From CBFGTJ01 sp965651815 (lineage in GTDB: Bacteria > Actinomycetota > Acidimicrobiia > Acidimicrobiales > Microtrichaceae), in assembly GCA_965651815.1 (NCBI GenBank), contig CBFGTJ010000006.1, positions 1-39,727 of the forward strand: a stretch of 39,727 bases of DNA, given 5' to 3'. Both the position numbers and the translations under genes were made by a program. Positions 1 to 8,221 of the stretch are shown piece after piece. The first letter of the stretch is position 1; each line of letters starts with the position of its first letter. The notes under the pieces are model-generated. The model did no database searches. It saw only the letters and a list, made by a program, of their open reading frames with translations, and was not told the origin of the DNA.

Positions 1-60
1 CTCGAACCCACGACCCCCTGCTTGCAAAGCAGGTGCTCTAGCCAGCTGAGCTACGCCCCC
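1..60 (-). tRNA. tRNA-Ala (anticodon TGC), 3' end outside window
   Basis: Read on the minus strand from base 60, the sequence has the typical alanine acceptor strand GGGGGCG, a D arm with AGCTCAGCTGG, and an anticodon arm CCTGC-TTTGCAA-GCAGG whose loop gives anticodon TGC. The T arm begins with GTGGGTTCGAG and the window ends there, so the last 13-16 nt are missing. The stop codon of the neighbouring DUF3152 gene lies inside this tRNA gene on the same strand. Confidence 0.95.
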
Positions 61-871
61 GGGAGTCGTCGATCCTACCTCGCACCCCCGGGGCTTCCCC
101 ACGCCACTGGGCGACGTCACAGCGAAGCGTCGCCGCCTCCCCCTCGACGCGCTCCCCGCCGGTGGCCCACCCCGCGAGGCGCAGCGGCGCCGGGTACGGG
201 TCCGCGTCGCGGGGCACCTCCAGCGGGCGGAGCAGCCGGAGCGGGTCCTCCCGCACCGAACGTTCGGGCCCGGGGTCCGGGTCGCCCGGCGGGAGCCGCA
301 CGACGCCGTGCACCCTCGCGACCTCGTCCAGCTCGGCGTCAGTCGGCCACACGTTGTGCCGGCACCCTCCCAGCGCGTCGCCGCCCTTCGACTGCTGTGC
401 CATCACCGGCGCGCGCCTGCCGGGCGTGCCGCACCACCGGTGGCCGAGGCCGAGCCAGTGGCCGACCTCGTGGTTCACCAGGTAGTGCCGGTACGACTCG
501 GTGGACCCGGGCCAGCTCGGCGTGGCCTCGACCCACCGGGTCTCGTTGATCACCACGTCCGACCCGACCCGGCACGACCACTGCGGGCTGCACCCGGGGC
601 TGAACGACGGGAGCTCCGGGGCGGCCGACAGCCACAGCACGAAATCCGAGCTCCCCGTGGTGCGCCGGAACTCGATCGACCCGCCGAGGGACCAGCCGCG
701 GGGGTCCGACAGCGTGCGATCGACCTCGCGGGCGAACTCGCCCACATCCGCGGCGACCGGCCCCTTCGTCGCGATCCGGTAGGTGTAGGTGACGCCCGGC
801 TGGCACGCTGCCAGTCCCAGACCGAGCAGCACGGCGACCAGCGACCGTGCAACGCCATTGGCGAAGCGCAT
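38..871 (-). CDS. DUF3152-family secreted zinc metalloprotease-like lipoprotein
   Basis: This 277-residue protein starts with a lipoprotein signal (hydrophobic core near residues 10-20, lipobox LAAC, lipid-modified Cys23), so it is probably anchored outside the membrane. HEVGHWLGLGH at residues 134-144 is a complete HExxHxxGxxH zinc site, and PVMAQQ about 12 residues later may be a Met-turn, as in metzincins. This arrangement fits the actinobacterial DUF3152 family; the substrate is unknown. The ATG at 871 was chosen because GGAAGGGGG precedes it and it gives a clean signal peptide; the frame is open upstream to 937. The tail after about residue 200 has no recognisable domain, loses third-position GC near its end, and stops inside the tRNA-Ala gene, so the true C terminus may differ. 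Confidence 0.8.
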   Translation of the reverse strand: MRFANGVARSLVAVLLGLGLAACQPGVTYTYRIATKGPVAADVGEFAREVDRTLSDPRGWSLGGSIEFRRTTGSSDFVLWLSAAPELPSFSPGCSPQWSCRVGSDVVINETRWVEATPSWPGSTESYRHYLVNHEVGHWLGLGHRWCGTPGRRAPVMAQQSKGGDALGGCRHNVWPTDAELDEVARVHGVVRLPPGDPDPGPERSVREDPLRLLRPLEVPRDADPYPAPLRLAGWATGGERVEGEAATLRCDVAQWRGEAPGVRGRIDDSRGRSSAG

Positions 872-976
872 CGCGAGCCCCCTTCCGGTTCCCTGCGCGT
901 CGCACTCTACGGAGCCGCGACCGCCCGGTGGCGGCACCTCTGCAGCAGGGTCCGGTCGCCGTTCCAGGACCGCGGC

Positions 977-1031
977 CGCGTCAGGGCTGCGGTCGGGTCA
1001 GGGCTGCGGCCGGGTCAGGGCTGCGGCCGGG
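977..1031. repeat. 17-nt tandem repeat beside the prfC stop codon
   Basis: Three consecutive copies of a 17-nt unit (consensus CGGGTCAGGGCTGCGGC) occupy 977-993, 994-1010 and 1011-1027. The first copy differs at two positions and a partial fourth copy runs into the prfC stop codon at 1032-1034. Read on the prfC strand, each unit carries GACCCG, so the array repeats the last bases of the gene. Replication slippage is the simplest origin. It is too short and too regular for CRISPR. Confidence 0.85.
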
Positions 1032-2621
1032 TCACTGGCGCAGCTCACCCTCCGCGACGAGCCGCTCCAGGGTGAGCTCCGGCTGCTCCTGCTCGAGCCG
1101 CTCCAGCCAGTAGGGCGACTCGAACAGCGCGAGCAGCGTGCCGTCGCTGCGCCGGAGCACGTCGACGCCCTGCATCGCACGCAGCGTCGGGGCGGACGCC
1201 TCGTCGGTGCGCCGGGCGACCCGGTAGCGGGTCCGCGTCAGCTCCACCGGCGCGCCGAACTCCGACTCCAGCCGGTGCTTGGCCACCTCGAACTGCAGCT
1301 CGCCCACCGCCGCGAGCACGGGCGCCTGGTCGCCGAAGTCCGGGTCGCGCAGCACCTGCACGACCCCTTCCTCGTCGAGCTGGGTGATGCCGGTGCGGAA
1401 CTGCTTCGACCGGCTGACGTCCGTGGTGCGGGCGATCGCGAAGTGCTCCGGTGCGAAGCTCGGGATCGGGGGGAACGTCACCGGCACGTCGAGCCACAGG
1501 CTGTCGCCGACGCGGACCTCGGTGGCGTTGACGAGCCCGACCACGTCACCGGGGAACGCCTCCTCGATGGTCTCGCGCTCCTGCCCGAACACCGAGTGCG
1601 CGTACTTCGTGGCGAACGGCTTGCCGGTCCGGTCGTGGGTCACGACCATGCCCCGCTCGAACCGCCCGGAGCACACGCGCAGGAAGGCGATGCGGTCCCG
1701 GTGCGAGGGGTCCATGTTCGCCTGCACCTTGAACACGAAGCCCGAGAACGGCGCGTCGAGCGGACGCTCCTCGCCCTTGACGTCGACCCGGGGGGCCGGG
1801 CTCGGCACCTCGTCGATCACCGCGTCGAGCAGCAGCCGGACCCCGAAGTTCGTCAGCGCGGAGCCGAAGAACATCGGCGTCGTCTCACCCGCGAGGAACA
1901 TCTCGGCGTCGTGCTCCGCTCCCGAGAGCAGCTCGAGCTCCTCGATGCTGGCGGTCCAGGCGTCGCCCTCCTCGACCGCCGCCCGCTCCGCGGGGACGAG
2001 CTCCTCGGCGGCCTCGGTCGCGCCGTGGGCGGTGCGGGTGAAGCGCACGAGGTCGCCGTTGCGGCGGTCGACGACGCCGCGGAAGTCGCCCGCGATGCCG
2101 ACCGGCCACGTGACCGGGGTGCAGATCAGCCCGAGCTTCGCCTCGATGTCGTCGATGATCTCGAGCGGGCTGAGCCCCGGCCGGTCCCACTTGTTGACGT
2201 AGGTGAGGATCGGCAGGCCCCGGTCCCGGCAGACCTCGAACAGCTTGAGGGTCTGGGACTCGATGCCCTTCGCCGCGTCGAGCACCATGACCGCCGCGTC
2301 GCACGCGGTGAGCACCCGGTACGTGTCCTCCGAGAAGTCGCGGTGGCCGGGGGTGTCGAGCAGGTTCACGACGCAGTCGCGGTAGGGGAACTGGAGCACC
2401 GTCGAGGTGATCGAGATGCCCCGCTGCTGCTCGAGCTCCATCCAGTCCGAGGTGGCCGAGCGGCGCGCGCCCTTGGCCTTGACCGAGCCGGCCTCGCGGC
2501 CGAGCGCGCCGCCGTAGAGGAGCAGCTTCTCGGTGAGCGTGGTCTTGCCCGCGTCCGGGTGCGAGATGATCGCGAAGGTCCGGCGGCGTGCGGCTTCGGC
2601 GACGGGATCGGCGTTCGACAC
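1032..2621 (-). CDS. prfC: peptide chain release factor 3 (RF3)
   Basis: RF3 is the translational GTPase that recycles RF1/RF2 from the ribosome after peptide release. The 529-residue length is normal for the family. GTPase motifs are intact: P-loop HPDAGKTT at 21-28, switch region around QQRGISITS at 65-73, DTPGH at 89-93 and NKWD at 143-146. The domain II beta-barrel and the RF3 C-terminal domain follow. The start is GTG at 2621, directly after the TGA of the upstream esterase-like gene, which suggests read-through transcription and translational coupling. The AxxxxGKT/DTPGH core could also suggest EF-G, but the short length and the MELEQQRGISITS segment are specific to RF3. Confidence 0.95.
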   Translation of the reverse strand: MSNADPVAEAARRRTFAIISHPDAGKTTLTEKLLLYGGALGREAGSVKAKGARRSATSDWMELEQQRGISITSTVLQFPYRDCVVNLLDTPGHRDFSEDTYRVLTACDAAVMVLDAAKGIESQTLKLFEVCRDRGLPILTYVNKWDRPGLSPLEIIDDIEAKLGLICTPVTWPVGIAGDFRGVVDRRNGDLVRFTRTAHGATEAAEELVPAERAAVEEGDAWTASIEELELLSGAEHDAEMFLAGETTPMFFGSALTNFGVRLLLDAVIDEVPSPAPRVDVKGEERPLDAPFSGFVFKVQANMDPSHRDRIAFLRVCSGRFERGMVVTHDRTGKPFATKYAHSVFGQERETIEEAFPGDVVGLVNATEVRVGDSLWLDVPVTFPPIPSFAPEHFAIARTTDVSRSKQFRTGITQLDEEGVVQVLRDPDFGDQAPVLAAVGELQFEVAKHRLESEFGAPVELTRTRYRVARRTDEASAPTLRAMQGVDVLRRSDGTLLALFESPYWLERLEQEQPELTLERLVAEGELRQ

Positions 2622-3833
2622 TCAGCCCGCCGGGGGGACCGCGGCGTCGACCGCGGCGATGAGCGCGGCCGTGCGGGGGTCGCCCGCGAGGCCGAAGTGC
2701 ATCTGGTTCATCGTGTAGCCCACCGCGAGGCGCCGGTCGGGGTCCGCGAAGCCGACCGAGCCGCCCGCGCCGTAGTGGCCGAACGAGCGGGGACCGGCGA
2801 ACGGCGAGAAGTCGGAGTGCCGCATGAACCCGAGGGCGAACGGGATCGGGAACATCAGCACCGCGTCGGGGCCCTCGACCTGGGGCTGGATCGCCGCCTC
2901 GAGGGTCGCCTCGTCGAGCAGCCGGATCCCGTCGACCTCGCCGACCATCGCGGCGTACATGCGCGACAGCGACACGGCGTTCGTGACGCCGTTGGCGGCG
3001 GGGATCTGCGCCGACCAGGTGCGCGGCTCGTTCCAGACCTGCTCGTCCGCCGCCGCCCCGCCGGGCGCGGACAGCGCCCTGCCCGCGAGGTTGCCGGGGC
3101 CGAGGAGCTGGTCGAGCATCTTCACGAGCCCCGCCGGGGGCGAGTCGTCGCCGGTCGACGCGCCCTCCTCCGCGGCGAGCACCGGCATCCCCTCCGGGAG
3201 CCGCATCGGGATCAGCTTCGAGACCCGCGCGTGCTGCTCCTCCGGGGTGCCGATCCAGAAGTCGAGCCCCAGCGGGCCGGCCACCTCCTTCGCGAAGAGC
3301 TCGCCGATGCTCGTCCCGGCGACGCGGCGCACCACCTCGCCGACGAGCCAGCCGTAGGTGACCGCGTGGTACCCGTGCTGGGTGCCGGGCTCCCACAGCG
3401 GGGTGGTGTCCGCGAGTGCGGCGGTCACCGTGTCCCAGTCGAGCATCTCCTCGTAGGTGAGGCGTGCCTCGGTGTCCACGAGCCCGGACCGGTGCGACAG
3501 CAGCCACGACACCGGCACCTGCTCCTTGCCCTTCGCCCCGAACTCGGGCCAGTACTCCACCACCGGGGCGTCCAGGTCCAGCTCGCCGCGCTGCGCGAGC
3601 AGGTGGGCGCACAGGGCCGTCGCGCCCTTCGTGGTCGAGAAGACCATCTGGAGGGTCCGGTCGTCGTAGGGCTCCTGGGCGGTGGTCACGCCGCCGGTGA
3701 GGTCGACGACCAGCTCGCCGTCGACGTGCACGGCGAACGCCGCGCCCACCTCACCGTGCTCGACGAAGTTCCGCTCGAACGCCGCCTTCACGCCCTCGAA
3801 GCCCGGCGCGACGGTGCCCCTGATCTCGGTCAT
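2622..3833 (-). CDS. serine hydrolase of the class C beta-lactamase / EstB esterase family
   Basis: This 403-residue protein has the penicillin-binding fold of family VIII esterases. The nucleophile motif SxxK is FSTTKG (Ser66, Lys69), and the tyrosine motif lies in HGYHAVTYGWL (about 154-163). WLLSHRSGL at 110-118 is also characteristic. There is no signal peptide, so it is probably cytoplasmic and more likely an esterase or amidase than a drug-inactivating beta-lactamase; the substrate is unknown. The ATG at 3833 has a clear GGGAGGACC ribosome site, and a TACGCT -10-like box lies about 25 nt upstream at 3858-3863. Its stop abuts the GTG of prfC, so the two genes are probably co-transcribed without an obvious functional link. 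Confidence 0.88.
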   Translation of the reverse strand: MTEIRGTVAPGFEGVKAAFERNFVEHGEVGAAFAVHVDGELVVDLTGGVTTAQEPYDDRTLQMVFSTTKGATALCAHLLAQRGELDLDAPVVEYWPEFGAKGKEQVPVSWLLSHRSGLVDTEARLTYEEMLDWDTVTAALADTTPLWEPGTQHGYHAVTYGWLVGEVVRRVAGTSIGELFAKEVAGPLGLDFWIGTPEEQHARVSKLIPMRLPEGMPVLAAEEGASTGDDSPPAGLVKMLDQLLGPGNLAGRALSAPGGAAADEQVWNEPRTWSAQIPAANGVTNAVSLSRMYAAMVGEVDGIRLLDEATLEAAIQPQVEGPDAVLMFPIPFALGFMRHSDFSPFAGPRSFGHYGAGGSVGFADPDRRLAVGYTMNQMHFGLAGDPRTAALIAAVDAAVPPAG

Positions 3834-3894
3834 CTGGTCCTCCCGATCGACCCGTCGAGCGTAGGCGCGGCCGGTGCCGCGCGTTGATCGGCGT

Positions 3895-4596
3895 TCAGTC
3901 GGGAACGACGGTGAACCGGGCCCGCCGCAGCTCGACGCGGCCGTCCGCGTACGTGACCGCGGCGGTCAGCACGTGCTCGCCGGCAGGGAGGGGCTCGGGT
4001 GGCGTGGGCTGCGGGTCGTCGCCCTCGCCGGGGAACGGCGCCCACGGCTCGACCCGGTCGGTGACGACGTCGCCGTCGTCGAGCACGAAGTCCACCCGCA
4101 CGGCGTCCGGTGCATCGAGCAGCACCTCGAACTCGCCGCTGACCTCGGCGCCGTCGAGCAACGACCGCTCGTCGCCGTCCTCGGCGCGCACGAACAGGCC
4201 GTCGGGATCGAGGTTCGCCGGGTCGGCGGGGACCGTCGTCGTCCCGAGCACCACCGGTGCCTCGATCGCGGGCGGGCCCTGCTCCTCGCGCGCCAGGTGC
4301 GCCTGCACGGCCATGGGGACCGCCACCGCGGCGGTCAGCACGGTCGAGGCGGAGAAGGCGAGCAGGAACCGCAGCGACAGCGGCTCCCTCGCCGCTCGTA
4401 GCGCGCGGCGCGGCGTGCTCTCCTCCACCGGCTCCATGACGGGAGCAGTCTCGCCGAGCGATCCGGGTTCGGGAATGGGCAATAGCCCCGGCTCGGTGGG
4501 CTCCGCGGTCGGGGCCTCGGGTGTCAGGGGCCCAGCTGTGGCGCGGTGGGGCGCCGGGCGCCCGTCGCGGTCGTTCCGCTCAGGCGGCGTCCTCAT
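3895..4596 (-). CDS. one-pass membrane protein of unknown function, possible sensor partner
   Basis: The 233-residue product has a Pro/Glu-rich cytoplasmic N terminus (about 1-70), one membrane segment around residues 75-100 (LLAFSASTVLTAAVAVPMAV) and an acidic extracytoplasmic part. The end of that part (about 160-232) reads like a small immunoglobulin-type beta sandwich, with LLDAPDAVRVDFVLDDG and LPAGEHVLTAAVTYADG. I do not recognise the family. Its start overlaps the end of the response regulator gene by 17 nt, so the two are translationally coupled. It may therefore respond to, or feed, the two-component pair upstream; that role is inference. Confidence 0.7.
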   Translation of the reverse strand: MRTPPERNDRDGRPAPHRATAGPLTPEAPTAEPTEPGLLPIPEPGSLGETAPVMEPVEESTPRRALRAAREPLSLRFLLAFSASTVLTAAVAVPMAVQAHLAREEQGPPAIEAPVVLGTTTVPADPANLDPDGLFVRAEDGDERSLLDGAEVSGEFEVLLDAPDAVRVDFVLDDGDVVTDRVEPWAPFPGEGDDPQPTPPEPLPAGEHVLTAAVTYADGRVELRRARFTVVPD

Positions 4597-5230
4597 CCGA
4601 TCCCTGGTGGAGATCGATGATGCCGAGCCGCACGGCGGAGAGGACCGCGTGCGTGAGGCTCTGGGTGTCGAGCCGCCGGTAGATCGCGTTGAGGTGGTTG
4701 TGCACCGTCTTCTGGGTGATGCCGAGCTCGCGGGCCACCTGCTTGGTGCTCATGCCGTCGGCGATCATCTGGAGGATCTCGGTCTGGCGCTCCGAGAGCA
4801 GCTCCTCGTTGTGCTGCGCCTTCACCGCGGCCTCGAGCATCGACGCGGCGAGCTGGGGGCTCAGCACCTCCTCGCCGGCCATCACGCGGCGCAGCGTGTC
4901 GAGGACGTCCGCGAACGAGGTGCCCTTGGAGAGGTAGCCGATCGCCCCGGCCTCGAGCGCGGCACGGGTGCGCGGCGGGTCGTCGTGCATCGTCAGGACG
5001 ACGACCTTGACGTCGGGGAACTCCTCGGTGATGCGGCGCGTCGCGGTGACCCCGTCGAGCACCGGCATCGTCAGGTCCATGATCACGATGTCGGGCCGCG
5101 TCTCGCGCACCAGCTCGAGCGCCTGCTCACCGTTGTCCGCCTCGCCGACCACCTCCTCACCGGCGGCTTCGAGGCCGCGGCGGATCCCGTCGCGCAGGAT
5201 CTGGTGATCGTCTGCCAGCAGGACCCTCAC
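4580..5230 (-). CDS. NarL/LuxR-type response regulator
   Basis: This 216-residue transcription regulator has a receiver domain (residues 1-115) with acidic pocket D7/D8, phospho-acceptor Asp52 (IVIMDLTMP), Thr80 and Lys102 (YLSKG). A C-terminal LuxR helix-turn-helix follows (LLSERQTEILQMIADGMSTKQVARELGITQKTVHNHL). The start is GTG at 5230, preceded by GAGGAGG; an in-frame ATG at 5284 lacks a comparable site and would add 18 non-conserved residues. It lies 91 nt downstream of the histidine kinase gene, almost certainly its partner, and overlaps the next membrane-protein gene by 17 nt. Phosphorylation would promote DNA binding; its targets are unknown. Confidence 0.93.
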   Translation of the reverse strand: MRVLLADDHQILRDGIRRGLEAAGEEVVGEADNGEQALELVRETRPDIVIMDLTMPVLDGVTATRRITEEFPDVKVVVLTMHDDPPRTRAALEAGAIGYLSKGTSFADVLDTLRRVMAGEEVLSPQLAASMLEAAVKAQHNEELLSERQTEILQMIADGMSTKQVARELGITQKTVHNHLNAIYRRLDTQSLTHAVLSAVRLGIIDLHQGSDEDAA

Positions 5231-5321
5231 GTTCTGCCTCCTCGTGCGGCGGTGTCGCCACGCCGCTGGGCCGCATTCTTCCAAGGCGGAGCGCCCACGT
5301 CCCAGCCGAGGACGCGATCGC

Positions 5322-7109
5322 TCATGGACGACCCATCGGCAGGGAGGTGCGGGTTGTTGAACCGTTCGGGACGATCCCGGCGCGGACGACCAGCGTCGTT
5401 CCCTCGCCGGGGTCGCTCGAGATGTGCAGCTGGGCGCCGATGACGTCGGCCCGCTCGCGCATGCCCACGAGCCCGTAGGCGGAGTCGCGGACCCCTCTGG
5501 CCACCTCGAACCCGCGGCCGTCGTCGTGCACGACCAGCTCGAAGTTGCCGCCCGCGACGCGCCAGTCCACGTGCACCCTCGTGGCGTCCGCGTGCTTCGC
5601 GACGTTGTTGAGCGCCTCCTGGAGGATCCGCAGCAGCTCGTTCTCCACGGGCACCGGCAGGCGCGCGTCCGGGTCGGTCACGTGGAACTCCGCGGTCACG
5701 CCGCTGCGCTCGGCGAAGCTGCGCACGATCTCGTGGCCGACGTGCGCGAGCGGGGCGTCCTCGGTGACCCCGGACCGCAGCTGGCGCAGGGTCTCCCGCA
5801 GCTCGTCCAGCGCGGATTGCACGTCGCGGTGGAGGCGCTCGAGGTCCGCGGAGTGCGTGGGCGAGGACGCCTGGATGCGCTCCAGCTCGAACCCGATGTA
5901 GGTGAGCCACTGCCCGAGCCGGTCGTGCAGGTCGCGCGCGAGGCGGACCCGTTCCTCCTCCGCGCCGAGCGACCGGAGGCGGCCGAACCACCTGGCGTTG
6001 TCGATCGTGAGCGCCAGCATCTCGGCGAGGCCGGTGAGGAGGCGGGTGTCGCGCTCGTCGAAGTGGAACGGGTTCGGGTGCTCCAGACCCAGCAGGCCGA
6101 CCGTCGACTTCCGGGTCCGCAGCCGGACGTAGATGCCGCTGCCGCTGCCCGGCGCGATGCGCTCGCCCTCGTCACGGCCGCGCAGGTCGGCGCGCAGCAC
6201 CGGCTCCGACGCCGTGAGGGCGGTGGCGAGCGGCTCGGGCAGCGACTCGGTCCGGTAGGCGGGTCGCAGCACGCAGCCGTCCGCGAGCTTCGGCACCCAC
6301 TCGTCCGCGTTCTCGTCCAGCGCGAGCAGGCACACCACCCTCGCCGCGAACGTGTCCTCGATCTGGCGCTGCGCCGTCGTCAGCGCCTCCCGGAGGGTGA
6401 GCGAGGTGGGCAGCGTCCTGGCGACGGAGTTCACGAGCGTGAGCAGGCTGTTCGCCTCGCTCAGGGCCTCGACCTGGCCGGCGAGGGCGCTGCGGCGCCG
6501 CTCCGCGTCGATGAGCCGGTTGCTCACCGCGGCCGCGGTGAACACCGCGGCCCCGATCGTGAACAGGATCGCGAGGTCGCGCTGGTCGTTCAGCTGGACC
6601 GCGAGCCGGGACTCGCTGGTCAGCAGCACGCCCACGACGAGGGCGCCGACCCCGGCGACCAGCGACAGGACGGCGGCGCGGTGCCCCCACCCGAACGCCA
6701 CGACGACCATCGCCACCATGCCGCAGAAGATGAAGGGGCTCTCGAGGCCGCCGCTGTAGCCGATCGCCACCATGAGCAGGGCGACGTCGAGCAGCGCCGG
6801 CAGCCGCTCGATCCACATCGGCGAACCGAGCTTGATCGGGATGATCGTGCGCCAGGTCGTGATGAACAGGCACACGGCGAGGGTCACGACCGTGCTGTAC
6901 GAACCGTCGAAGACCCGCGGCGCGCCGAGCACCAGGCCGTAGCCGACCGAGCCCCAGCGCAGCGCGGCGATCGCCGGGGACACGGTGGCGCGCACCGGTG
7001 GAGGGAGGGCGATGCTCCGGGTCGAGTCGTCGAGCCCGCCGTAGCGCAGGGTGCGCAGCGCGGCGACGGTGTCGTCCACCCGGAGGCCATCTCGCCCACC
7101 CGGAGTCAT
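5322..7109 (-). CDS. membrane histidine kinase with GAF domain (DesK/NarX type)
   Basis: This 595-residue sensor kinase has several membrane segments between about residues 50 and 200, then a GAF-like domain (about 222-372). Its HisKA_3 dimerisation domain carries the phospho-histidine His395 in RVRLARDLHDRLGQWL. The HATPase domain shows the N box QEALNNVAKHA (497-507), G1 box DDGRGF (529-534) and G2 region YGLVGMRERA (545-554). It should phosphorylate the response regulator encoded just downstream. The ligand of the membrane or GAF part cannot be told. The start at ATG 7109 lacks a convincing ribosome site; GTG at codon 11 is an alternative. Confidence 0.92.
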   Translation of the reverse strand: MTPGGRDGLRVDDTVAALRTLRYGGLDDSTRSIALPPPVRATVSPAIAALRWGSVGYGLVLGAPRVFDGSYSTVVTLAVCLFITTWRTIIPIKLGSPMWIERLPALLDVALLMVAIGYSGGLESPFIFCGMVAMVVVAFGWGHRAAVLSLVAGVGALVVGVLLTSESRLAVQLNDQRDLAILFTIGAAVFTAAAVSNRLIDAERRRSALAGQVEALSEANSLLTLVNSVARTLPTSLTLREALTTAQRQIEDTFAARVVCLLALDENADEWVPKLADGCVLRPAYRTESLPEPLATALTASEPVLRADLRGRDEGERIAPGSGSGIYVRLRTRKSTVGLLGLEHPNPFHFDERDTRLLTGLAEMLALTIDNARWFGRLRSLGAEEERVRLARDLHDRLGQWLTYIGFELERIQASSPTHSADLERLHRDVQSALDELRETLRQLRSGVTEDAPLAHVGHEIVRSFAERSGVTAEFHVTDPDARLPVPVENELLRILQEALNNVAKHADATRVHVDWRVAGGNFELVVHDDGRGFEVARGVRDSAYGLVGMRERADVIGAQLHISSDPGEGTTLVVRAGIVPNGSTTRTSLPMGRP

Positions 7110-7149
7110 GGTGGGTTCACTGGCAGTCGTGTTCGTCTCCGTGGGCTAC

Positions 7150-7155
7150 ACCCTA
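7150..7155 (-). promoter_or_regulatory. candidate -10 box for the histidine kinase gene
   Basis: On the minus strand TAGGGT lies 40 nt upstream of the kinase start codon, in the 158-nt divergent gap with the alpha/beta-hydrolase gene. It fits the TAnnnT form seen before other genes here. No convincing -35 is visible, so support is weak. Confidence 0.3.
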
Positions 7156-7254
7156 CCGACGGAGTCCCCGAGCGACTCCCGGGCGGTACCCGGAGGCGCC
7201 GGGCCCGTGACCTCCCTCCGGGGCCGACCGGCAGGGCCGGTCCGACGGCACGCC

Positions 7255-7260
7255 TAACAT
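7255..7260 (+). promoter_or_regulatory. -10 box TAACAT, probably leaderless transcript
   Basis: TAACAT ends 7 nt before the ATG at 7268, so transcription would start at or next to the start codon. No ribosome binding site is present in that gap. The same geometry recurs before several other genes in the window. Confidence 0.5.
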
Positions 7261-7267
7261 CGCCCGG

Positions 7268-8221
7268 ATGGCGGACGGTGCGACTCCCCTCAGCGAGGGC
7301 ACCCGGGGCGACGGCATCGAGGAGGTCGTGACGTTCCCGGGCGCCCGCGCCCCTGACCGTCAGCGTTTCGTCGACTCCTGCGGCGTGGCCATCTCGGTGG
7401 TCGAGTGGGGCGACGAGTCGGCGCCACCGCTCGTGCTCGCGCACGGCGGGTTCGACTTCGCCCGCACCCTCGACGTGTTCGCCCCGATGCTGGCCGACGC
7501 GGGCTGGCGGGTCGTCGCGTGGGACCAGCGCGGCCACGGCGACTCCGCCTGGGCGCACCTCTACAGCTGGGAGGCGGACCTGCGCGACGCCGCCGCGGTC
7601 ATCTCGACGCTGCCGCCGGAGCCGATGCCGTTCATCGGGCACTCCAAGGGCGGCGGCCTCGTGATGCACCTGGCCAACATGTGGCCGCACCGGGTCTCGG
7701 CGCTGGTGAACCTCGACGGGCTGCCCTCGGACGGCGCGATGTCCGACGTGTCGGAGCACGAGCGCACCCGGCGGCTCCGCGACGAGCTGGACGCGTGGCT
7801 CGCGCACCGGCGGACGCTCCTCGACAAGCAGCGCCGACCCGGCACGATCGAGGAGCTCGCGGCGCGGCGGGGTCGCATGAACCCCAGGCTGTCGATGGAG
7901 TGGCTGAAGTACCTCGTCACGGTCGGTGCGAAGCGCGACCCCGACGGCTGGCGCTGGAAGCTCGACCCGACGATGCGCATGGGCGGCTTCGGCCCCTGGC
8001 GGCCCCAGTGGTCGATGCTGCGCCTGCCCGGACTCGGCGTCCCCGTGCTGGGCGTGCTCGGCCTGGAGAGCGAGGTCATGGGCTGGGGCACCCGCCCGCA
8101 CCACGTGCTGCCGCACCTGCCGCCCGGTGGCCGGCTCGAGGCGCTGGAGGGCGTCGGGCACTTCGTGCACATCGAGCAGCCGCGGCTGATCGCCGACATG
8201 GTGCTGGAGTTCCTGTCGTGA
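7268..8221 (+). CDS. alpha/beta-hydrolase, probably active
   Basis: The 317-residue protein shows the alpha/beta-hydrolase pattern: oxyanion strand VLAHGGFDF (56-64), WDQRGHGDS (85-93), nucleophile elbow GHSKGG with Ser126, and catalytic His298 in GVGHFVHIEQP near the C terminus. The acidic residue is probably in LGLESEV (about 270-276). It has no signal peptide, so it should be cytoplasmic. The family covers esterases, haloalkane dehalogenases and C-C hydrolases, and the sequence alone does not choose among them. The gene overlaps the next alpha/beta-hydrolase-like gene by 4 nt (GTGA), so both are made together. Confidence 0.88.
   Translation: MADGATPLSEGTRGDGIEEVVTFPGARAPDRQRFVDSCGVAISVVEWGDESAPPLVLAHGGFDFARTLDVFAPMLADAGWRVVAWDQRGHGDSAWAHLYSWEADLRDAAAVISTLPPEPMPFIGHSKGGGLVMHLANMWPHRVSALVNLDGLPSDGAMSDVSEHERTRRLRDELDAWLAHRRTLLDKQRRPGTIEELAARRGRMNPRLSMEWLKYLVTVGAKRDPDGWRWKLDPTMRMGGFGPWRPQWSMLRLPGLGVPVLGVLGLESEVMGWGTRPHHVLPHLPPGGRLEALEGVGHFVHIEQPRLIADMVLEFLS

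Noticed and set aside
977..1031. Possible CRISPR array
   Set aside because: Contiguous 17-nt units without spacers, only three copies, and no cas genes in the window.
789..3887. Very long plus-strand open frame opposite prfC and the esterase gene
   Set aside because: It is antisense to two well-recognised genes and has composition typical of reverse-frame shadows at high GC, rich in Arg, Glu, Val and His with no motif.
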